From assembly GCF_011682065.1 (NCBI RefSeq), contig NZ_VUYU01000002.1, positions 434,001 through 498,000 of the forward strand: a DNA stretch of 64,000 nt, read 5' to 3'. This document shows positions 53,001-61,131 of this stretch, piece by piece. The position numbers were made by a program, and so were the translations under genes. The DNA comes from Massilia rubra. Lineage in GTDB: Bacteria > Pseudomonadota > Gammaproteobacteria > Burkholderiales > Burkholderiaceae_D. The notes under the pieces were generated by a model. The model had not been told where the DNA came from. It saw only the letters and a list, made by a program, of their open reading frames with translations, and did not search any database. The stretch's first letter is position 1. Each line of letters starts with the position of its first letter.

Positions 53001-53293
53001 GTCCGTACACCGACATGCTGCTGCATGACATGGGCGCCGGACTGGCCGACAAGTTTGCCGAGGGCCAGGCCAAGGGCAGTATGTGGCGTACCGCGCCGCT
53101 GTGGGGCATCGGGTACACCGACATGGTCATGGGCCAGGACGGCAAAGTCGGTTACCTGCACGATGGCCGCGCGCGCAACCTGACCGAGGCGATCTTGTGG
53201 CATGGCGGCGAAGCCGACAAGTCGCGCCAGCGTTTCGAAGCGCTGTCGGCGCAGGACCGCGCGGCGCTGCTGGCATTCCTCAAGTCGCTGTAA
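50060..53293 (+). CDS. lipoprotein with two discoidin domains and a di-haem oxidoreductase module (1077 aa)
   Basis: Lipobox LLLAAC (Cys 37) after a basic start. Two F5/8-type C (discoidin) domains follow (about 62-195 and 225-345; repeated WGSGFNDGESLTLDFG / WASKAEDGAWIEFDFG and GGTEE blocks), which usually bind carbohydrate. The large remainder is a COG3488-type di-haem oxidoreductase/thiol oxidoreductase with two haem c sites: CIACH near 697 and CAACH near 955. Anchored to the outer membrane or exported, it could move electrons near polysaccharide. Start ATG 50060 has GAGG 6 nt upstream. An intrinsic terminator follows. Confidence 0.88.
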   Translation: MRYTTSGARRHGAARGPLRKLSVQGLPLALTLLLAACGGNGNGGGEPAPVGQGGMSGTSRLVAAAAETALTPVGASASSAERPDLGGAAAIDHNDKTRWGSGFNDGESLTLDFGKSELISRVRIDWENAHASQYLLQVSDDNANWTTIKTVDDSQGGTEEITGLNGKGRYLRMQGVKRSSQYGYSVFEIQAFSGTPVPTTPVPTPVPGPVDASQPGVAIKPVATSSSAVENQAMSAAMTVDGKPATRWASKAEDGAWIEFDFGVKTQVGYMKLLWENAYGKQYELRVSDDGQNWTQVRSVSNGRGGTEEFFNLGVNARFIRLQGVARATQYGYSLFEVDFKSPGSDNTVPPAVTSAHPFPANGSAMSPLPQAAEALETLQFTLPDGTLVTRFGARGLARHGRERGEEWNEVGEGPNETIDPATGLAVNKGPGNYLTFVPQYFKNRTWGVEIIDNSRVAGVTKPQLIVNQYTQTDFLSGGIAFFRAFDRPGVTGYGWMNPGELVDRSVAQCAPIAYPANGKLTNANGINGACTLLVKGYPGHGGIDANGMPNGKSVPGRALVAGDIIEVSPSFFSTREAMAAKGDTGGIRYYSYEWVYVVGAGLKPWYGVQPRLNSVPLPEDTLSGGQGSISYNYTDNGLFMFQQPHNNVGMQNMQRFVEGRRLVHTSFLTGEHNEGGNDRYAAAVGLQGQRYNQSACIACHVNNGRSPAPAALGQRLDSMSVRVASVGANGQQVPHPLYGTAVQMNAVSPTGSAQNWGMGARVTGFETRSVKLADGSTVELRKPTLGFEGPAPAAFSLRAAQPMIGTGLLEAIPEADILARAAQAVDADGVKGTANFVFDPESGAVRLGRFGWKASKATLRHQSADALLLDMSVTSPVYRNRSCGFDPAGCGSKGAQKGILESDLKSITQYLALVGVPAQRSVASGFPKGVAPLDEHRVDAQQVSAGGKLFTGMRCAACHTVQMKTGAGHLFAELRNQTIRPYTDMLLHDMGAGLADKFAEGQAKGSMWRTAPLWGIGYTDMVMGQDGKVGYLHDGRARNLTEAILWHGGEADKSRQRFEALSAQDRAALLAFLKSL

Positions 53294-53318
53294 TCGTTTA
53301 ACAGCACAGGCAGTGGAA

Positions 53319-53354
53319 AGAGCGCCGGACGGGTCACTGTCCGGCGCTCTTTTT
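53319..53354 (+). terminator. Rho-independent terminator
   Basis: AGAGCGCCGGAC (53319-53330) pairs perfectly with GTCCGGCGCTCT (53339-53350), 8-nt loop, followed by TTTT. It is 26 bp after the oxidoreductase stop. Confidence 0.93.
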
Positions 53355-53445
53355 ATGCGGGCGCGGGTCGATTAGAATCTGTCTCTGCGGCATTTTTACA
53401 GATGCTATCGACAAATCCGAACAATTTCATCGCGGGTAATCATCC

Positions 53446-53940
53446 ATGAAGCCGGTTTACTTCAACTATGTGACGTGCGTCATGGCGTTTCTGGCGCTCG
53501 GGCTGTATGACGTGAAGGACAACTTCAAGGGACTGTTCAGTGGCATGGCGTTGATGTTGCTGCTATTGGGCGCGGTTGTCGGGTCGGCGTTAAGAGGTCG
53601 ATTCTTCGCCAGCTGGAAGCTGTTTTTCACCGGGCTGTTCGGGTTTTTATTGAGTACGTTCGTCGGCTCGATGTTCAATCCCGGCGTTCAACGCGCGGCA
53701 TCGGAAGTGGCTGCGGCTGTTTACGACTACAAAAAGCACACCGGGGTCTTTCCGGAGTCCTTGATGCAAGTGGCTACGGCTGACAATATCGCCGCTATTT
53801 CCCGGAAAAGAATCAAGTACGGCTCCCGCGTTCATTACCTGCGCACGGCGGAAGGCTTCTATTTGAGTTACGACACTTACCCATTCAACAGCCAGGCTTG
53901 GGACATGGAAAAGAAGGCGTTTGTCGAAATGATGGATTGA
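53446..53940 (+). CDS. membrane protein with pilin-like periplasmic part (164 aa)
   Basis: Three hydrophobic segments (CVMAFLALGLYDV, GMALMLLLLGAVVGSAL, LFFTGLFGFLLSTFVGSMF) are followed by RAASEVAAAVYDYKKHTGVF with PESLMQVA, resembling the alpha1-C part of GspG-type pseudopilins, and a short beta region. It ends 107 bp before the NhaA start. Function unknown. Confidence 0.65.
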   Translation: MKPVYFNYVTCVMAFLALGLYDVKDNFKGLFSGMALMLLLLGAVVGSALRGRFFASWKLFFTGLFGFLLSTFVGSMFNPGVQRAASEVAAAVYDYKKHTGVFPESLMQVATADNIAAISRKRIKYGSRVHYLRTAEGFYLSYDTYPFNSQAWDMEKKAFVEMMD

Positions 53941-54047
53941 CCAGCCGGGCGAGCGCCGGAATAGGATATACTTCGCATTGGGTGCCCACACGTCCGTGTG
54001 GCAGGTGTTTGCGATGGTCGGGCCGCCACGCAGCTTTCTTGCGGCCT

Positions 54048-55292
54048 ATGAACCCACTTTCCTCCCCTACTGTTTCCAAAACCCTCTCCAAAAGTTTCAA
54101 GGAGTTCTTTGCTTCGAGCAAAGCCGGGGGCATTGTCCTCATCTTTTGCACGCTGGTGTCGCTCGTGCTGGCCAATTCCGCTGTCGGCGCCGACTACCTG
54201 GCTTTCTGGCACCTCAAGCTGGCCGGAATGAGCGTCGAGCACTGGATTAACGATGCCCTCATGGCGATCTTTTTCCTGCTGATCGGCCTGGAACTGGAAC
54301 GCGAACTGTACAACGGCGAACTGTCCAACTTCAAGAATGCGCTGCTGCCGATCGTGGCGGCGGTGGGCGGCATTTGCGTGCCGGCGCTGATCCATTTTGG
54401 CTTGAATAACGGTTCGCCCACCCAGGCCGGCATCGGCATTCCGATGGCGACCGATATCGCCTTCGCCCTCGGCGTGCTGGCCCTGCTGGGCAGCCGCGTA
54501 CCGGCCTCGCTCAAGATTTTCCTGACCGCGCTGGCCGTCATGGACGACCTGGGCGCGATTATCGTGATCGCCGTGTTTTATACCGCCCAGTTGTCGGTGC
54601 CGTATCTGCTGGGGGCCGTCGCCATGTTCGGCCTGCTGCTGTTCATGAACCGCTTTTTGCGCGTCATGGCGCTGGCGCCTTACCTGCTCGGCGGCGCCAT
54701 CATGTGGTTCCTGATGCTCAAATCAGGCGTGCATGCGACCATTGCCGGCGTGCTGCTGGCGTTCGCCATTCCGTTCTCCGCCAAGCAGGACGACCAGGAT
54801 TCGCCATCGCACCGGCTCGAACACATCCTGCACAAGCCGGTTGCCTTCATCATCCTGCCGATTTTTGCGCTGGCCAATACCGGCATCATCATCGCGTCGG
54901 GCTGGACCGGCGATCTTGCATCGGCCAACAGCCTGGGCATCCTGGCCGGCCTGGTCATCGGCAAGCCACTCGGCATTACCTTGTTCTGCCTGGCGGCGGT
55001 CACCCTGGGCATTTGCCGGCTTCCGCTGGACCTTGCCTGGCGCCATGTGTTCGGCGCGGGATTGTTGGGCGGGATCGGATTTACCATGTCGATTTTTATC
55101 ACCAACCTGGCCTTCGTCGGGCAGGCCGAGGTGGTCAATGCGTCGAAGATGGCGATTTTGCTCGCGTCGCTGGTGGCCGGCGTGATCGGTTTTACGTGGC
55201 TGAAGATCTTCGGCAAGCCCCAGGCGGGCGACAGCGACCCGGATACGCTCGACTTCGAGGATGGCCAACCCGCGTCACCCGCGAAGGGGTGA
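54048..55292 (+). CDS. nhaA: Na+/H+ antiporter NhaA (414 aa)
   Basis: NhaA family. Hallmarks: SKAGGIVLIFCTLVSLVLAN, NDALMAIFFLLIGLELEREL, GIGIPMATDIAFALGVLALL and LKIFLTALAVMDDLGAIIVI (the Asp pair of the ion site), then WFLMLKSGVHATIAGVLLAF. Start ATG 54048 (MNPLSSPTVSKTLSKSFKEF) gives the normal length. Exports Na+ in exchange for H+ at the inner membrane, important at high salt or alkaline pH. Convergent with the ATPase gene, with a 10-bp hairpin across its stop codon. Confidence 0.95.
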   Translation: MNPLSSPTVSKTLSKSFKEFFASSKAGGIVLIFCTLVSLVLANSAVGADYLAFWHLKLAGMSVEHWINDALMAIFFLLIGLELERELYNGELSNFKNALLPIVAAVGGICVPALIHFGLNNGSPTQAGIGIPMATDIAFALGVLALLGSRVPASLKIFLTALAVMDDLGAIIVIAVFYTAQLSVPYLLGAVAMFGLLLFMNRFLRVMALAPYLLGGAIMWFLMLKSGVHATIAGVLLAFAIPFSAKQDDQDSPSHRLEHILHKPVAFIILPIFALANTGIIIASGWTGDLASANSLGILAGLVIGKPLGITLFCLAAVTLGICRLPLDLAWRHVFGAGLLGGIGFTMSIFITNLAFVGQAEVVNASKMAILLASLVAGVIGFTWLKIFGKPQAGDSDPDTLDFEDGQPASPAKG

Positions 55293-55296
55293 CGCG
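55271..55296. terminator. hairpin between convergent nhaA and ATPase genes
   Basis: CGCGTCACCC (55271-55280) and its complement (55287-55296) with loop GCGAAG, overlapping the nhaA stop codon. No T-run on either side. Could terminate both strands weakly. Confidence 0.5.
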
Positions 55297-55305
55297 TCCC
55301 TGGCC

Positions 55306-58300
55306 TTACGGCGGGTTCCCCTCCGGCGGGAACAGCCGGGCCAGGCGTTTTTCGATCTCCTTGATGTCGGCGCCGGTCTCGCGCACATTGTCCCAGATGC
55401 TGTGGTCGAGCCGCATCTTGTGGTTCATGGAACTAATCAAGGGTAACAGCGCCTGCTCGTAGCTGTCCGCCAGGCGCAGCACGGCCGCTTGCAGGCTGGC
55501 CTGTTCCGGCACGGTGACATGCACCGCCGGCGCCATGTGCTGGCCCAGCGCGGCGATCTGCTTGCCGATCTCGGACAGGGTATTGGCCACGCGGGTGGCG
55601 CCATCGGCGTCGGCCCCGCCCTGCTTGCGCAGGCGCACGAAATCGGCGACCAGGGCGGCCCAGCGCGCTTGCTCGGCCTCGCTCGGCTGCCCCAGCAGGT
55701 GCGCCAGCTTGAGCAGGTTTTCCTCGGCCCCGGTGGTCAAGGTCTGCGCTTCGCCGCGATAATGGTCGCGCAGCAAGGCGTCAAGCTCGGCATCGTTCAT
55801 CAGCGCCGACACCTTGGGCGTGAGTTTGCTCATGTTGCGGTAGCTACCCTGCAACTTGAACGGCGGCTCGGTGCGGTAGGCATCGTCCTGCGCGGCCGAG
55901 GCAATGTACGCCATGTTCACGCCCAGCAGCGCGTCGCGCACCTTGAACAGGCGCTGCAGCACCTTGACGATCTCGGCCACCTCGGCGCTGGTGTACGGGT
56001 GCGCCAGTTCGCCGCTTCCCAGCGCTTCGCCCTGCGCCATGCGGATCAGGCGCACCACATCCTGCGGATCGCGCATCGCCAGCACTTGCAGTTCCGGATG
56101 CGAGACCAGCGCGTTTTCGATGTACGACATGGCGAACACGTCTTCACGCCCGCTGAGCACGTCGCCGAGATTGTAGATGTCGGCCCGGTTGGCCAGCATG
56201 TCGGGAATTTTGAACACGTCGCCCGATTCGGTGTACGGATTGCCGGCCATGACGATGGCAAAGCGCTTGCCGCGCAGGTCGTAGCTGCGGCTGCCACCTT
56301 GCCACACGCCCTCGACGCGGCGGGTGCCGTCGGCCAGGCCGATGAACTTTTGCAAAAACTCCGGGTTGGTGTGCTGGATGTCGTCCAGGTACAGCATCAC
56401 GTTATTGCCCATTGCCAGGCCCAGGTTCAGCTTTTCGAGCTCGGCTTTGGCCGCGCTGTTCGCGGCCTGGGACAGGTCGAGCGAGGTGATGGCGTGGCCC
56501 AGCACCGGGCAATTGATGCGCACGAAAATCATGCCGAGGCGGTCGGCCAGGTATTCCATCAGGGTCGTCTTGCCGTATCCCGGCGGCGAAATGAGCAGCA
56601 GCATGCCCATCGAATCGGTACGGCGGGCGTCGCCGGCCGCGCCGATCTGCTTGGCCAGGTTGTCGCCCACCAGCGGCAGGTAGACGTCGTCGATCAGGCG
56701 GTTGCGCACGAAACTCGACAGCGGCTTGGCCTGGAACTGCTCCAGCCGCAGGCGCCGTTTTTCTTCCTGCACCAGGCTCTGGCGCAATTGCTGCAACTGC
56801 TCGCAGGCCGGCACGATCACGTCGGCGTGCCAGGCCAGGCGCCGCAAGAAGTCGTTCAGCTGGAGCGTCATGGCTTGCTCCTTGACCCGCGCATGTTCGC
56901 CCAGCAAGCCGTCGACCCGCGCGGCAAGGTCGGCCTGCTGGAGTTGGCGCGGCATGCCGCACAAGAGACCGGCCGCCGCTTCCGGCAATAATGCCAGGTC
57001 ATGTTGCTCCTGCTGCATGAAGGCATGCAGCCATTCGGTCGCCAGTTGCCAGCGGGTATGCCAGCCGAGCGTGGTGTCCAGCCACGGCAGCGCGATGGCG
57101 TGCCGCTCCAGGTGTTGCCGCAATCTGTGCGCCAGCTCCGACCCGGCGCGGCTGGCCACCCATTCATGCGGGGCGGCGTGGTGCGTATCGGCGGCCTGGG
57201 AGCCGAGTTCGGCCAGCAGGTAGGCGGCGCTCTGGTCGAGCAGGCTGTCGACGGTTTCGGTGGCGCTGTCGAGCCAGGGGGCGATGTCGAGCGCGTGCTG
57301 CGTCAAAAACGCGCGCAGGTCGTTGCCGAATTGATCCTTCACTTGCTTGCCCATGCGCTCGCTACCGAACTGGATGCGCATCAGCTCGGCTTGTCCGGCC
57401 TGGCGCCGCGCCGCCTGGGCCGTGGCGTGCAGGTCGGGGGTGTCTTCCAGGTGTTGCCAGTAGATCAGGGCGACGGCGCGCGCCAGGGGGCTGTAACGCA
57501 GCAGCCTGGCGTCTTCCAGCATCGGCAGCAACTTGCGCAAGATCAGGCCGGCGTCGTGATCGTGGATGCCTTTCTGGTATCCCTCGTGGAAGCGCGGCGC
57601 GGCGAAGCGGCGCACGGCGTCGTCCAGCGCCGGGTCGGCCGCATCGCGCGCGGCCTGCACCAGTGCGCCCCATGTCATGCCGGGTGCGCCCTGCTGCGCA
57701 GCCAGCACGACCTGCCAGGCCAGGTATTCGGCGCGGTACACCTGCGTGCTTTCGGAGATGGTCTCGAAACCCCAGTACGCTTGCAGGGCATCGAGACGGG
57801 CGTCGGCCAGCGGCGCGAAGTAATCGGTGCCGGCCAGGTGGTAGGCCGGCCGCCCTTCATGCGTGACCAGGGCCAGATCGAGCGCTTGCTGGTTGACGGT
57901 GAAGGCGTGCTTGCCCAGGCGGATGGTGTTGCCGGTGACCAGTTCGTTGCGGTCGCGCAGGGAACGCTGGCCCTGCTCGCGCAGGGCCTTCAATTGCCCG
58001 GCCAGGTCGTCGGCGCCGACCGCGCCGCCCAGTTTGCGCAGGTCGGCGATGCTGCTGCGCAGCTTGCCCAGCAAGGCGTCGGACGCGAAGTAAGCTTCCA
58101 GCTGGGCCGCGTCGTTCAGTTGCGCCAGGCGCTTCGGCACACCGGCCAGGATGCGCCGCGCCGCTTCGACGATGGCTTGCACGCGCCGGCCGCGCTGGTC
58201 CAGCAAGGCTTGCTTGCGCCCTTCAAACGCTTCGTACACGGCTTCGCGCTTGTGGCCGATTTCGGCAAGGTAATCTTCTTGCTCGGCGAAGCGGGCTTCC

Positions 58301-60537
58301 AGGTCTTCCAGCTGGGCCAGCAGGCGGGTCAGCAGTTCGTCGCAGCGCTCGGGCGAGTCGCTCTGCTCGAGCGCGCTTTCGACCGACTGCCCGAACAGCT
58401 GGAACTGGGCGGCGAATTCGGCCGCCGATTCACCCTGCGAGAGCTGCTTGCGGTGCTGGCGCGCCTGGGCGCGCAGCTTGTTGACATCGGCGTAGATGGT
58501 CGAGATGGTGTTGAGGATGCGTGTGCGCAAGGTGGCGTCGCCCACCGCCAGCGTCCCCAGCAGTTCGGTCAGGCCGTCCAGGCGCGCGGCGTTCTGGTCG
58601 AGCGTGTCGTTCAGCGGGGCCAGCGCGGCCGTGGTGTGCATCTCCGGCAGCTGGGCGCGCTGCTTCGCCAGTTCCTCGGTGAAGCGGGCAAAGGCATCCT
58701 CGCGCGCCAGGAAGGTGACGGTATTGCCGGCCACGCGCGCTTCTTCGGCCGCCAGTTCGGCGTCGAGCGCGCCCAGTTGCGCCACGTCCATGTAGCGCTG
58801 TTCCTTCAGGCTGGCCAGGCGCCCGCGCGCCAGCCGGATCGCGTCGAGCGCGTCGATGAAGTCGGCGGGCGACTGCCACAGGCGGCTGGCGGTATCGGTC
58901 AGCAACTGGCGCTGCGCCAGCGCGGCCTGGGCCAGGGTGTCGGCGGCGGCGCGCCGCACGGCGGCGGCCTTGTCGAATTCGTCGAGGGTGGCGCCGGCCA
59001 CGCTGATCATGGCGTGCACTTCGCTGCCGGCGTCATGCGCCTCCGGCGTGCCCAGCCAGTGGAACGCATCGGCGATGCGGCGGCACTGGCGCAGCAGCGC
59101 TTCGAACACGAAGCGGCCGGGCAACTGGTCGCGCGGGGCGTCGGCCTGCTCGCGCACGGCGCGCGCCACCGAGAGCAGCTCCGACAGGCCGCGCACCAGC
59201 TCGCGGTTGCCGATCTTGCCGAGGTAGCTCTGGCGCGGCGCCTGCAGCGCGGCATGGTCGTCGCTCACGAAGGCGGTCTGCCACAGTTGCATGGCGTGGT
59301 TGCGGGGCGGTTCCTCGCTTTCGGCGGAGAACAGCAGCATGGCGCCGTCGGGATAATGGGCGTAGCCGTGCGCAATGAGCGGCTGGGCCAAGGTCTTGCT
59401 GATCATATTGTAGGTGAGCAAGACGTAGACGCCCTGCTCCACCCCGTAAAACACGTACAGCACGTCCTCGCCATTGGGCGAGATCACGCGCCGCTTGAAT
59501 TGCAGGTCTTGCGGCATGTCGGCGAAGATCTTGGCTTCGCCGCTTTGCAGGATGTAGCCTTCGGGGAACACGATGCCGTGGTCTTCGGGCAGCTGGACGC
59601 AAGACGCGCCGACCGCGTCGACCCGGGTCACCTGCGCCGTGCGGCGGTTGAAGACCAGGTAGCGGAACACCGATTCGCGGTAGGGCTTGATGCGCAGCAG
59701 GATCAGCTCGCCCACGGCGGCGTAGGCGATGTCGCCATCGTTGAGCGACTGGTTGCGGTCCTCGACCGGCTCGGCGTAGATCCCCAGGCCGGTTTCGGTA
59801 TTGTTTTCGATCTTGACCGTCAGGTCGCCGCCCACCGTTTCGACGAACAGGGTGTCGAGGATGTTGATGTGCGGATGCTTGCCCAGCACGTGCTGCTCGC
59901 GCGTGGTCTGGGTCCACTCGAAATCGTGGGTCGGCGGCAGTGCAATGTCGCGCTCGCCGCGGTTGTCGATGTAGGTGGCCTGGCCGCCGGCTTCCAGTTG
60001 CCAGCGGAATACGCGCACATCGCTGATACGCTCGCCGATCTTGAAGGCGGCCAACACCTTGCCCTGATGCACGCGCAACTGCACCAGCTGGGCGTTCTTG
60101 TAGTAGCTGTACAGCTCGCGAAATTCGGCCAGGAAGCGCGGCTGGTCGAGGAAGGTGTTTGCCAGCGCGAGCGGTTCGAGCTCGGCGTCGTCGCCGTCGG
60201 CGCGCAGGCGGTACAGGGCGAACACGTCCGCGACCTGGGTTTCCTGGCGCAAGCCCATGAACACCTTGTAGCCGAACAGCAGCACGTCGCCCACCAATAC
60301 CAGGTCGCGCGCGACGCAGTTGTTGTCGGTGCGGGCGCGGGTGCGCGCGCGCAGCAGCATTTCCTGGCGGCCGAATTCGGCCAGGCGCGATTCGTTGAGC
60401 TGGGCCGCCTTCGCTTGCAGGGCCTTGCCATGCTCGCCCAGGCGGGCGCGCAGCAGGTCGAAACTGCTCGATTCGAGCGCATTGTCGGAGGGATTGCCGG
60501 AATCGGCCGGCGCCGGTGCTGCGTGTGCGTCGGTCAT
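55306..60537 (-). CDS. giant AAA ATPase, annotated in relatives as DNA repair ATPase (1743 aa)
   Basis: Residues 30-110 are helical (LGEHGKALQAKAAQLNESRL) followed by a beta-rich region (RDLVLVGDVLLFGYKVFMGL...), a long coiled coil in the centre, and an AAA+ domain: Walker A ISPPGYGKTTLMEYLADRLG (about 1322) and Walker B NVMLYLDDIQHTNPEFLQKF (about 1381), then FAIVMAGNPYTES. The start at 60537 lies 4 nt after the zinc-ribbon gene. It closes the YqiJ-flotillin-zinc ribbon-ATPase operon. Cellular role is not established; repair is an annotation label only. Confidence 0.85.
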   Translation of the reverse strand: MTDAHAAPAPADSGNPSDNALESSSFDLLRARLGEHGKALQAKAAQLNESRLAEFGRQEMLLRARTRARTDNNCVARDLVLVGDVLLFGYKVFMGLRQETQVADVFALYRLRADGDDAELEPLALANTFLDQPRFLAEFRELYSYYKNAQLVQLRVHQGKVLAAFKIGERISDVRVFRWQLEAGGQATYIDNRGERDIALPPTHDFEWTQTTREQHVLGKHPHINILDTLFVETVGGDLTVKIENNTETGLGIYAEPVEDRNQSLNDGDIAYAAVGELILLRIKPYRESVFRYLVFNRRTAQVTRVDAVGASCVQLPEDHGIVFPEGYILQSGEAKIFADMPQDLQFKRRVISPNGEDVLYVFYGVEQGVYVLLTYNMISKTLAQPLIAHGYAHYPDGAMLLFSAESEEPPRNHAMQLWQTAFVSDDHAALQAPRQSYLGKIGNRELVRGLSELLSVARAVREQADAPRDQLPGRFVFEALLRQCRRIADAFHWLGTPEAHDAGSEVHAMISVAGATLDEFDKAAAVRRAAADTLAQAALAQRQLLTDTASRLWQSPADFIDALDAIRLARGRLASLKEQRYMDVAQLGALDAELAAEEARVAGNTVTFLAREDAFARFTEELAKQRAQLPEMHTTAALAPLNDTLDQNAARLDGLTELLGTLAVGDATLRTRILNTISTIYADVNKLRAQARQHRKQLSQGESAAEFAAQFQLFGQSVESALEQSDSPERCDELLTRLLAQLEDLEARFAEQEDYLAEIGHKREAVYEAFEGRKQALLDQRGRRVQAIVEAARRILAGVPKRLAQLNDAAQLEAYFASDALLGKLRSSIADLRKLGGAVGADDLAGQLKALREQGQRSLRDRNELVTGNTIRLGKHAFTVNQQALDLALVTHEGRPAYHLAGTDYFAPLADARLDALQAYWGFETISESTQVYRAEYLAWQVVLAAQQGAPGMTWGALVQAARDAADPALDDAVRRFAAPRFHEGYQKGIHDHDAGLILRKLLPMLEDARLLRYSPLARAVALIYWQHLEDTPDLHATAQAARRQAGQAELMRIQFGSERMGKQVKDQFGNDLRAFLTQHALDIAPWLDSATETVDSLLDQSAAYLLAELGSQAADTHHAAPHEWVASRAGSELAHRLRQHLERHAIALPWLDTTLGWHTRWQLATEWLHAFMQQEQHDLALLPEAAAGLLCGMPRQLQQADLAARVDGLLGEHARVKEQAMTLQLNDFLRRLAWHADVIVPACEQLQQLRQSLVQEEKRRLRLEQFQAKPLSSFVRNRLIDDVYLPLVGDNLAKQIGAAGDARRTDSMGMLLLISPPGYGKTTLMEYLADRLGMIFVRINCPVLGHAITSLDLSQAANSAAKAELEKLNLGLAMGNNVMLYLDDIQHTNPEFLQKFIGLADGTRRVEGVWQGGSRSYDLRGKRFAIVMAGNPYTESGDVFKIPDMLANRADIYNLGDVLSGREDVFAMSYIENALVSHPELQVLAMRDPQDVVRLIRMAQGEALGSGELAHPYTSAEVAEIVKVLQRLFKVRDALLGVNMAYIASAAQDDAYRTEPPFKLQGSYRNMSKLTPKVSALMNDAELDALLRDHYRGEAQTLTTGAEENLLKLAHLLGQPSEAEQARWAALVADFVRLRKQGGADADGATRVANTLSEIGKQIAALGQHMAPAVHVTVPEQASLQAAVLRLADSYEQALLPLISSMNHKMRLDHSIWDNVRETGADIKEIEKRLARLFPPEGNPP

Positions 60538-60541
60538 TGAC

Positions 60542-61075
60542 TTAATCCGCTTTGGCGTTGAGGAATGCAATCATTTCGGACTGGTTCGGCTGGGCCGCCA
60601 GCCAGTTGCGCATTTGCGCCAGTTGTTCGTAGGTGGCGTCGCCGAAGCGCAGGCGCATGGCTTTCTCGGCGCGCTCGCGCGAGGCGGCGTGCTTGAGGTC
60701 GTTCTGCCAGCGCTCGGAGACGATGGCGTCGAGCTGGTCGTGCAAGCCCATGTCGAGCAGGCGCTCCCACTCGCCCTTGTCGAGCCAGACCGCCTGCGCC
60801 ATGGCGCTGTAGTCGAGGCGCAGGGGATTGTCGTTGCTCACTTTGATGCGGGTCATCAGGCGCCCGGTGGTGGCGCATACGCGCACCGGTTCGTTGACCT
60901 GGGAAATGTCGCCGGCGTACTCGGGCGCGGCGACCTCGGGCCGGCTCTTGCGCCAGGTCCGGTAGCGCTCAAGCTCGACCCAGGCGCCGTGGCAGTCGGC
61001 GCAACGCTCGGCCGGCAGGCCGCCTTCGATCTTCACGGGCGCAAAATGGTGGCTGCCGCATGCTGGACAAATCAT
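60542..61075 (-). CDS. TFIIB-type zinc-ribbon protein (177 aa)
   Basis: N-terminal zinc ribbon MICPACGSHHFAP ... AERCADCHGAWVELER (CxxC...CxxC), then helical segments (MAQAVWLDKGEWERLLDMGL; SRERAEKAMRLRFGDATYEQ). Strong AGGAG lies 8 nt before ATG 61075. It lies between flotillin and the AAA ATPase and probably works with the ATPase as adaptor or regulator; that is inferred from operon position. Confidence 0.82.
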   Translation of the reverse strand: MICPACGSHHFAPVKIEGGLPAERCADCHGAWVELERYRTWRKSRPEVAAPEYAGDISQVNEPVRVCATTGRLMTRIKVSNDNPLRLDYSAMAQAVWLDKGEWERLLDMGLHDQLDAIVSERWQNDLKHAASRERAEKAMRLRFGDATYEQLAQMRNWLAAQPNQSEMIAFLNAKAD

Positions 61076-61131
61076 GATGTCTCCTGAAAATGGTGAGTTG
61101 GGGCGGGGTGCGCCCCGCCCTGGTGCTTGGT

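Noticed and set aside
57001-60540. Long plus-strand frame opposite the giant ATPase
   Set aside because: Same shadow pattern; the minus-strand frame has Walker motifs and operon context.
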